From the NCBI RefSeq assembly GCF_000472705.1, contig NZ_KI421453.1, forward strand, positions 124,001 through 188,000: DNA of 64,000 nucleotides. The letters run 5' to 3'. Shown one piece after another: positions 59,338 through 64,000 of this stretch. The DNA is from Mesorhizobium erdmanii USDA 3471 (GTDB taxonomy: Bacteria; Pseudomonadota; Alphaproteobacteria; Rhizobiales; Rhizobiaceae). Position numbers and translations under genes: made by a program. The notes beneath the pieces are model-generated. The model was not told the DNA's origin. It saw nothing but the letters and a program-made list of their open reading frames with translations, and ran no database searches. Each line of letters begins with the position of its first letter. Within the stretch, counting starts at the first letter, position 1.

Positions 59338-60291
59338 ATGAAGAAACTGGTTTGCGCCGGCGAGATCCTGGTCGAGATCATGGCCGAGCGTATCGGCCAG
59401 AGTTTCCGTGCCCCCGGCCCGCTGGTCGGCCCGTTTCCCTCCGGCGCGCCGGCGATCTTCATCGACCAGGCGGCACGGCTCGGTCAGCCGGCGGGCCTGA
59501 TCGCCGCAGTAGGCGATGATGATTTCGGCCATCTGAACATCGAGCGCCTGCGTGCCGATGGCGCCGACATCTCGGCCATCAAGGTGCACCGGGGGGCCGC
59601 GACCGGAACCGCCTTCGTCACCTATGACACGGACGGCAGCCGGCACTTCGTCTACAACGTCAAGAACAGTGCGGCCGGCCTGATCGAGATCGGCGCCGAG
59701 GCGCGCGCGCTGCTGGCCGGCGCCGATCATTTTCACGTCATGGGCACCTCGCTGTTCTCACCCGAAGTGATCGAGGTGGCACGCGACGGGATCGAGGCGG
59801 TCAAGGCGCGCGGCGGCACGGTCTCCTTCGACCCCAACATCCGCAAGGAGATGCTCGATCTGCCGGGCATGCGCGAGGCCTTGCATTTCGTGCTGTCGAA
59901 GACCGATGTGTTCCTGCCGAGCGGGCCTGAACTGTTCATCTTCGCCGAGGCAAGCGACGAAGAAAGTGCGGTGCGCGAGATGCTGGACCGCGGGATTTCA
60001 ACCGTGGTCGTCAAGAAGGGTGCGCACGGTGCCGTTCATTACGATCAAGCCGGACGCACCGCCGCGCCTGGCTACGCCGTCGACGAAATCGATCCGACCG
60101 GTGCCGGCGACTGTTTCGCGGCGGCCTTCGTCTCCTTCTGGCTGCGCGGGGCGGCACCCGAGTCCGCGCTGCGCATCGCCAATGGCTGCGGCGCGCTGGC
60201 GGTGACGAAGAAGGGACCGATGGAAGGCATCGCCTCGCTTGAAACTGTCGAAGCGTTCGTCGCGACGGCCAAGGCCGGAGCGCTTGCATGA
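59338..60291 (+). CDS. PfkB-family kinase, probable D-tagatose kinase
   Basis: This 317-residue ribokinase-family enzyme has 'CAGEILVEIMAERIGQSF', the substrate loop 'PSGAPAIFIDQAARLGQPAG' and the C-terminal 'DPTGAGDCFAAAFVSFWL' with the catalytic aspartate. It overlaps gatZ by four bases; kinase-gatZ pairs like this handle D-tagatose in Agrobacterium galactitol/altritol pathways, where the kinase makes tagatose 6-phosphate. KDG-kinase-like activity is the main alternative. GGTGAGG precedes the ATG. Confidence 0.78.
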   Translation: MKKLVCAGEILVEIMAERIGQSFRAPGPLVGPFPSGAPAIFIDQAARLGQPAGLIAAVGDDDFGHLNIERLRADGADISAIKVHRGAATGTAFVTYDTDGSRHFVYNVKNSAAGLIEIGAEARALLAGADHFHVMGTSLFSPEVIEVARDGIEAVKARGGTVSFDPNIRKEMLDLPGMREALHFVLSKTDVFLPSGPELFIFAEASDEESAVREMLDRGISTVVVKKGAHGAVHYDQAGRTAAPGYAVDEIDPTGAGDCFAAAFVSFWLRGAAPESALRIANGCGALAVTKKGPMEGIASLETVEAFVATAKAGALA

Positions 60292-61571
60292 GCCAGGCGA
60301 CCGACAGATTGGCGGCCATCGCGGCGCGCCGCGCAGCGGGCGAACGCCGCGGCATTGCCTCGATCTGCTCGGCCCATCCGCTGGTCATCGAAGCGGCGCT
60401 GCGCCACGGCAAGGCGCGCGGCGCCGATGTGCTGATCGAGGCCACCTGCAACCAGGTGAACCACGAAGGCGGCTATACCGGCATGACCCCCGCCGATTTC
60501 CGCCGCTTCGTCGAGACGATCGCCGGCAAGGTCGGTTTTTCCCTCGACAGGCTGGTGCTGGGCGGCGACCATCTCGGTCCCAATCCGTGGAAACACCTGC
60601 CGGCGGCCGAGGCCATGGCGAAGGCTTCGCGCATGGTCGACGCCTATGCCGAGGCAGGCTTCACAAAAATCCACCTCGACGCCAGCATGGGTTGCGCCGG
60701 CGAAGGCGCGGCACCGCCCGACGCGACGATCGCCGCGCGCGCCGCCGAACTCGCCGAAGTGGCGGAGGCCGCGACGCAACGAACGGGCGGCGCCATGCCC
60801 ATCTACGTCATCGGCACTGAAGTGCCTGTCCCCGGCGGCGCCCTGGAAGCAATGGACCATCTGGCGGTGACGACACCGGAGGCGGCACTTGAAACGATGC
60901 GCATTCACCGCGAAGCCTTCAGCCGGCGCGGCCTCGACCAGGCCTTTTCACGGGCGCTCGGCGTCGTCGTGCAGCCGGGCGTCGAATTCGGCAATGCCGA
61001 GGTGATCACCTACCAACCGGACCGCGCGCGCGCGTTGGCCGGCACATTGCGGGACCTGCCGCAATTCGTCTTCGAGGCGCATTCGACCGACTACCAGCCG
61101 GTCTCGGCACTGAGCGCGCTGGTCGATGACGGCTTCGCCATCCTCAAGGTCGGGCCATGGCTGACCTTCGCGCTGCGCGAAGCGCTCTATGGCTTGAGCC
61201 ACATCGCCGACATTCTTGCCCCCGACGCCTCGCGCGAAAACCTGCCGGCGGCGATGGAGCGCGTCATGCTGGCGGCGCCGGGCAACTGGAAGAATTACTA
61301 TCACGGCTCCGCGACCGAGCAGCGGATCGAACGGCATTTCTCCTACAGCGACCGCATCCGCTATTACTGGCCGGCACCGGCGGCGCAGCAGGCCGTGGGT
61401 GCGCTGATGCGAGCGCTCGGCGACCGCGACATCCCCTCACCCCTGGTCAGCCAGTATCTCAGCCGTCTCGGCGGTGCGGTGGCGAATGGATCCATCGCGC
61501 CAAAGGCGAGGGAACTGCTGATCGCTGGCGTGACAGAGGTTCTCGATACCTACGCCGGCGCAACCGGCTGA
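60288..61571 (+). CDS. gatZ: GatZ/KbaZ-family protein (tagatose-6-phosphate 4-epimerase or aldolase partner)
   Basis: This 427-residue COG4573 protein has 'ICSAHPLVIEAALRHGK', 'VLIEATCNQVNHEGGYTGMT', 'LGGDHLGPNPWKHLPA', 'KIHLDASMGCAGEG' and 'YVIGTEVPVPGG'. Enteric GatZ is described as a non-catalytic partner of the aldolase GatY. In Agrobacterium a homologue is itself a D-tagatose 6-phosphate 4-epimerase, giving fructose 6-phosphate. No gatY is seen in the window, which favours the epimerase role. With the preceding kinase it would form a two-step tagatose route. Confidence 0.85.
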   Translation: MSQATDRLAAIAARRAAGERRGIASICSAHPLVIEAALRHGKARGADVLIEATCNQVNHEGGYTGMTPADFRRFVETIAGKVGFSLDRLVLGGDHLGPNPWKHLPAAEAMAKASRMVDAYAEAGFTKIHLDASMGCAGEGAAPPDATIAARAAELAEVAEAATQRTGGAMPIYVIGTEVPVPGGALEAMDHLAVTTPEAALETMRIHREAFSRRGLDQAFSRALGVVVQPGVEFGNAEVITYQPDRARALAGTLRDLPQFVFEAHSTDYQPVSALSALVDDGFAILKVGPWLTFALREALYGLSHIADILAPDASRENLPAAMERVMLAAPGNWKNYYHGSATEQRIERHFSYSDRIRYYWPAPAAQQAVGALMRALGDRDIPSPLVSQYLSRLGGAVANGSIAPKARELLIAGVTEVLDTYAGATG

Positions 61572-61588
61572 CCCGCCGGCTAGAGCGC

Positions 61589-61663
61589 CGTGACCCCGAA
61601 AGCGCCAGCCAGGCCATGCTGGCGCATCTGCGAACCGTCGAGCGCAATCTCTTGGGGCGGTAG
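61589..61663 (+). pseudogene. Possible remnant of a GntR/FCD regulator C terminus
   Basis: The 114-bp gap between gatZ and pobA contains a short stretch in the frame ending at 61663 that reads 'RDPESASQAMLAHLRTVE' and stops soon after. This matches the last helix of FCD-type regulators (DPxxAxxAMxxHLxxVE). The rest of such a gene is absent, so this would be a relic. An internal 8-bp hairpin GCGCCAGC/GCTGGCGC (61602-61625) overlaps it. Confidence 0.35.
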
Positions 61664-61685
61664 CGGCTGGATTGTTGGGCGCCGG

Positions 61686-62870
61686 TCAGTAAGGCAGTCC
61701 GACATAGTTCTCGGCGAGCGCGGTCGATGCGGCGCATGAGTGCACGAGGTAGTCGAGCTCGGCTTCCTGGATGCGCTGGCCGAAGTCTCCGGTGTCGGGA
61801 AAGCGGTGCAGCATGGTCGTCATCCACCAGGAAAAACGCACGGCCTTCCACACCCGCGCCAGCGCCTTTTGCGAATAGGCTTCGATGCCGGCTTCGGACT
61901 TTTCTGTGTAGAAGTCGCGCAACCCGGCAAAGAGATAGCGTACATCGCTGGCGGCGAGGTTGAGGCCCTTGGCGCCGGTCGGCGGCACGATGTGGGCGGC
62001 GTCACCGACCAGGAACAGCCGGCCGAAACGCATCGGTTCAGCAACGAAGGAGCGCAGCGGCGCGATCGACTTTTCAAAGGATGGCCCGATGGTGACGCTT
62101 GCCGCCGTCGGTTCCGGCAAACGGCGGCGCAACTCGTCCCAGAAGCGGTCGTCCGACCAGGCCTCCACGCGATCATCCTGCGGGCACTGGACATAGTAGC
62201 GGCTGCGGTGCGTCGAGCGCATCGAGCACAGGGCAAAACCCCGCTCGTGATTGGCATAGACCAGCTCGTTATCGGCCGGCGGCACTTCGGCCAGCACGCC
62301 GAGCCAGCCGAATGGATACTGCCGCTCGAACGTTTTCAGCGCACGCTCCGGTACCGATTTGCGGCTGACGCCGTGATAACCATCACAGCCGGCGATGAAG
62401 TCACAGTCGATGCGATGGGAGACGCCGTCCTTGGCGTAGGTGACAAAAGGCGCGTCGCCATCGAAATCGTGCAGCGCGACATCAGACGCCTCGTAGACGG
62501 TGACGAGCCCGGCCGCCTCGCGCTTGTCCATCAGATCATGCGTCACTTCGGTCTGGCCATAGACGGTGACATGCTTGCCGCCGGTCAGCGCGGAAAGGTC
62601 GATGCGGTGCAGCCGCCCGTCGAAAGCGAGCGAGATGCCGGAATGCGGCAAGCCTTCCGCGTGCAGCCTTGCGGCAGCACCGGCCTCTTCCAGCAATTCG
62701 ACGGTGCCCTGCTCCAGAACCCCTGCCCGCACGCGGCCAAGCACGTGCTCACCGCTCGAGCGTTCGAGTATGACCGTCTCTACGCCGATGCCGGCCAGCA
62801 GTTGCCCGAGTAGCAGGCCGGACGGTCCGGACCCGACAATGACGATCTGGGTACGCATATTCTTGTGCAT
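61686..62870 (-). CDS. pobA: 4-hydroxybenzoate 3-monooxygenase
   Basis: PobA is an NADPH-dependent flavoprotein that converts 4-hydroxybenzoate to protocatechuate. Landmarks are the FAD motif 'IVIVGSGPSGLLLGQLLA', 'RVRAGVLEQGTVELL', 'RSRYYVQCP' with the substrate-binding tyrosine, 'LFLVGDAAHIVPPTGAKGLN' and 'RFSWWMTTMLHRFPDT', all closely like the Pseudomonas enzyme. ATG 62870 has GGGAG seven bases upstream; ATG 62858 matches the usual N terminus 'MRTQ' but has a poorer site. It follows pcaB on the same strand, 44 bp apart, with a palindromic repeat in between. Confidence 0.94.
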   Translation of the reverse strand: MHKNMRTQIVIVGSGPSGLLLGQLLAGIGVETVILERSSGEHVLGRVRAGVLEQGTVELLEEAGAAARLHAEGLPHSGISLAFDGRLHRIDLSALTGGKHVTVYGQTEVTHDLMDKREAAGLVTVYEASDVALHDFDGDAPFVTYAKDGVSHRIDCDFIAGCDGYHGVSRKSVPERALKTFERQYPFGWLGVLAEVPPADNELVYANHERGFALCSMRSTHRSRYYVQCPQDDRVEAWSDDRFWDELRRRLPEPTAASVTIGPSFEKSIAPLRSFVAEPMRFGRLFLVGDAAHIVPPTGAKGLNLAASDVRYLFAGLRDFYTEKSEAGIEAYSQKALARVWKAVRFSWWMTTMLHRFPDTGDFGQRIQEAELDYLVHSCAASTALAENYVGLPY

Positions 62871-62910
62871 GTCGTTACTCCCAAAACCGCTGCGCACTTT
62901 TGGGCGACAT
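62869..62910. repeat. RIME-like palindromic repeat, copy 3, over the pobA ribosome site
   Basis: ATGTCG (62869-62874) pairs with CGACAT (62905-62910), and CCCAAAA (62880-62886) with TTTTGGG (62898-62904); the core AAAACCGCT..CACTTTT is shared with copies 1 and 2. The hairpin would cover the GGGAG and the ATG of pobA. Confidence 0.75.
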
Positions 62911-62913
62911 ACA

Positions 62914-63966
62914 CTAGTGCCCGAGACTTTCGATCTGTGTGGTCACTTCGGCGGCGAGGCGCAACGACGCGGCGGTGGCGACAGCCATTTGCGGCAGCAG
63001 CAGCCATTCCAGCGTCCACGCCGCGCCGGAGCGCTCCTGCTCATGCACCAGCGCCTGATGCATGCCGGCAAGCTGCGTGGCGTTGACGCGGGCCAGCGCC
63101 ACCAGCGCCTCGGCCTTCACCGGGTTCTGCTTGTGCGGCATCGCCGATGAGCCGCCGCCGCCGGAGAGCGCAATGTCGGCACCGCCTTGCGCCATCAGCG
63201 CGATGTCCTGGCCGAACTTGCCGAGACTGCCGGTCAGCAGCGACAGCCAGCCGGCGAAATCGACGAGCGCATCGCGCTGGCTATGCCATTGCGGCGCATC
63301 GGCAAGGCCGAGTTTCGCGGCAAGCTCGGCGCGTACCGCCGGCCCCTTGTCGCCAAGCTTTTCCAGCGTGCCGGCGGCACCGCCGAACTGCACCACCAGC
63401 AGGCGCCTCACCTGCTCCGACAGTCTTTGCTGATGCCGTTGCAGCGGTGCCCGCCATGCCGTCACGCGATCCGCCACCCGGACTGGAATTGCCGGCTGCA
63501 TGCGCGTCATGCCGGTCAGCGCCCTGTCCCCAAAGCGGTCCTCCAGCGAGGCGAGCCGTATGATGGTCTCGGTCAACAGCAGGCCGAGGTGCTCGACGAC
63601 GAATTTCAGCCGAAGCATCAAGCCCGTGTCGATGACGTCCTGGCTGGTGGCGCCGAAATGCACGTGCTGGCCATGCGGTTCGCCGACCGCCACCCTGATC
63701 TGGCGCACCAGCTCCGGTACCATGACGCCGTCTTTGGCGACGCCTGCCCGCAGCAAAGCGGTATCCGGCCAGAACGAAGCCAACACCGCTACTATCGCTG
63801 CCTTCGCGTCTGTCGTGACAAGGCCGTTCTCGGCCTCGGCTTCCGCCAGCGCCCGTTCGAACGCAAGCGCCGCCTCGATTTCGGCCTCGACGGAAAAATG
63901 CCTCGATGCTTCCTCGTCACCAAGGAGAGCGGACAGCAGCGGATGGTCGAAGGGCGATACGGTCAT
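62914..63966 (-). CDS. pcaB: 3-carboxy-cis,cis-muconate cycloisomerase
   Basis: PcaB lactonises 3-carboxymuconate, the second step of protocatechuate ring-cleavage catabolism. It belongs to the fumarase/aspartase superfamily: 'HVHFGATSQDVIDTGLMLRL' near residue 100, 'TRMQPAIPVRVADRV', and the mobile signature loop 'GGSSAMPHKQNPVKAEALVA'. At 350 residues it is shorter than Pseudomonas PcaB (about 450) and similar to rhizobial forms. CAGGAG precedes the ATG at 63966. The other pca genes are probably just beyond the right edge. Confidence 0.92.
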   Translation of the reverse strand: MTVSPFDHPLLSALLGDEEASRHFSVEAEIEAALAFERALAEAEAENGLVTTDAKAAIVAVLASFWPDTALLRAGVAKDGVMVPELVRQIRVAVGEPHGQHVHFGATSQDVIDTGLMLRLKFVVEHLGLLLTETIIRLASLEDRFGDRALTGMTRMQPAIPVRVADRVTAWRAPLQRHQQRLSEQVRRLLVVQFGGAAGTLEKLGDKGPAVRAELAAKLGLADAPQWHSQRDALVDFAGWLSLLTGSLGKFGQDIALMAQGGADIALSGGGGSSAMPHKQNPVKAEALVALARVNATQLAGMHQALVHEQERSGAAWTLEWLLLPQMAVATAASLRLAAEVTTQIESLGH

Positions 63967-64000
63967 GGCTCGGATCTCCTGCGCATCAGCTGTCGAAGAA

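Noticed and set aside
57421..60291. A 956-codon open frame running across the esterase, LacI and kinase genes on the plus strand
   Set aside because: Only its last 317 codons (from 59338) encode a recognisable protein. The earlier part is a shadow of the esterase in another frame and the antisense of the LacI gene, a consequence of high GC.
1..64000. CRISPR arrays, tRNA or rRNA genes, prophage or plasmid functions
   Set aside because: No regularly spaced repeats, cloverleaf-like conserved sequence, rRNA segments, integrase, phage structural or replication genes were recognised by eye. A covariance-model scan would be needed to exclude a small RNA.

Overview
The window looks like chromosomal DNA of an alphaproteobacterium of the Rhizobiales, most likely Mesorhizobium or a close relative. 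The basis is high GC, a rhizobial polyol locus, a divergent dctB/dctA pair with a sigma-54 promoter, a short second FtsZ, and palindromic intergenic repeats of the kind scattered through rhizobial genomes. The genus is an inference, since no rRNA or marker gene is present.

Layout. (1) 1-1116: the end of an MFS transporter, then an FMN riboswitch with an enlarged insert controlling a type II lumazine synthase (ribH2). (2) 1185-19160: a tetritol/polyol region. It holds dhaK-dhaL, then eryI-eryH-eryR on the opposite strand, a class II fructose-bisphosphate aldolase, and an 11-gene operon running right to left: eryD, mptABCDE (ABC importer), eryA, a 2-hydroxyacid dehydrogenase, eryB, a class II aldolase-like protein, eryC. 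By the Brucella pathway, erythritol would be imported, phosphorylated by EryA, oxidised by EryB and isomerised by EryC, EryH and EryI to erythrose 4-phosphate. (3) 19468-20502: ftsZ2. (4) 20944-25669: an N,N-dimethylformamidase large-subunit-like protein, a GntR regulator and a glutamine-synthetase-family ligase. (5) 25762-37686: a peptidoglycan-sugar salvage locus with an RpiR/MurR regulator, a second-type murA, a MurK-like kinase, murQ, a dipeptide-type ABC importer, a beta-lactamase-fold hydrolase and anmK. Two identical 19-bp operator-like sites precede murA and murQ. (6) 38179-43061: dctD, dctB and dctA with tandem DctD-type sites and a sigma-54 promoter. (7) 43111-55611: a 12-gene sugar operon of unknown substrate (CUT1 importer, PfkB kinase, class I aldolase, two TIM-barrel isomerases, Gfo/Idh oxidoreductase, epimerase, hydrolase, ROK kinase) facing a divergent DeoR repressor. 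(8) 55874-61571: a second Gfo/Idh oxidoreductase, an esterase, a LacI regulator, a tagatose-kinase-like gene and gatZ. (9) 61686-63966: pobA and pcaB of protocatechuate catabolism.

Most of the window is solute capture and sugar breakdown, each block with its own local regulator (EryD, EryR, RpiR, DctBD, DeoR, LacI, GntR). The most interesting points are the murA copy inside a MurQ operon with paired operators, the asymmetric ATPase pair of the polyol importer, the uncharacterised DeoR-controlled sugar operon, and hairpins after all three importer binding-protein genes that precede permease genes. No CRISPR array, tRNA, rRNA, prophage or transposase was seen.
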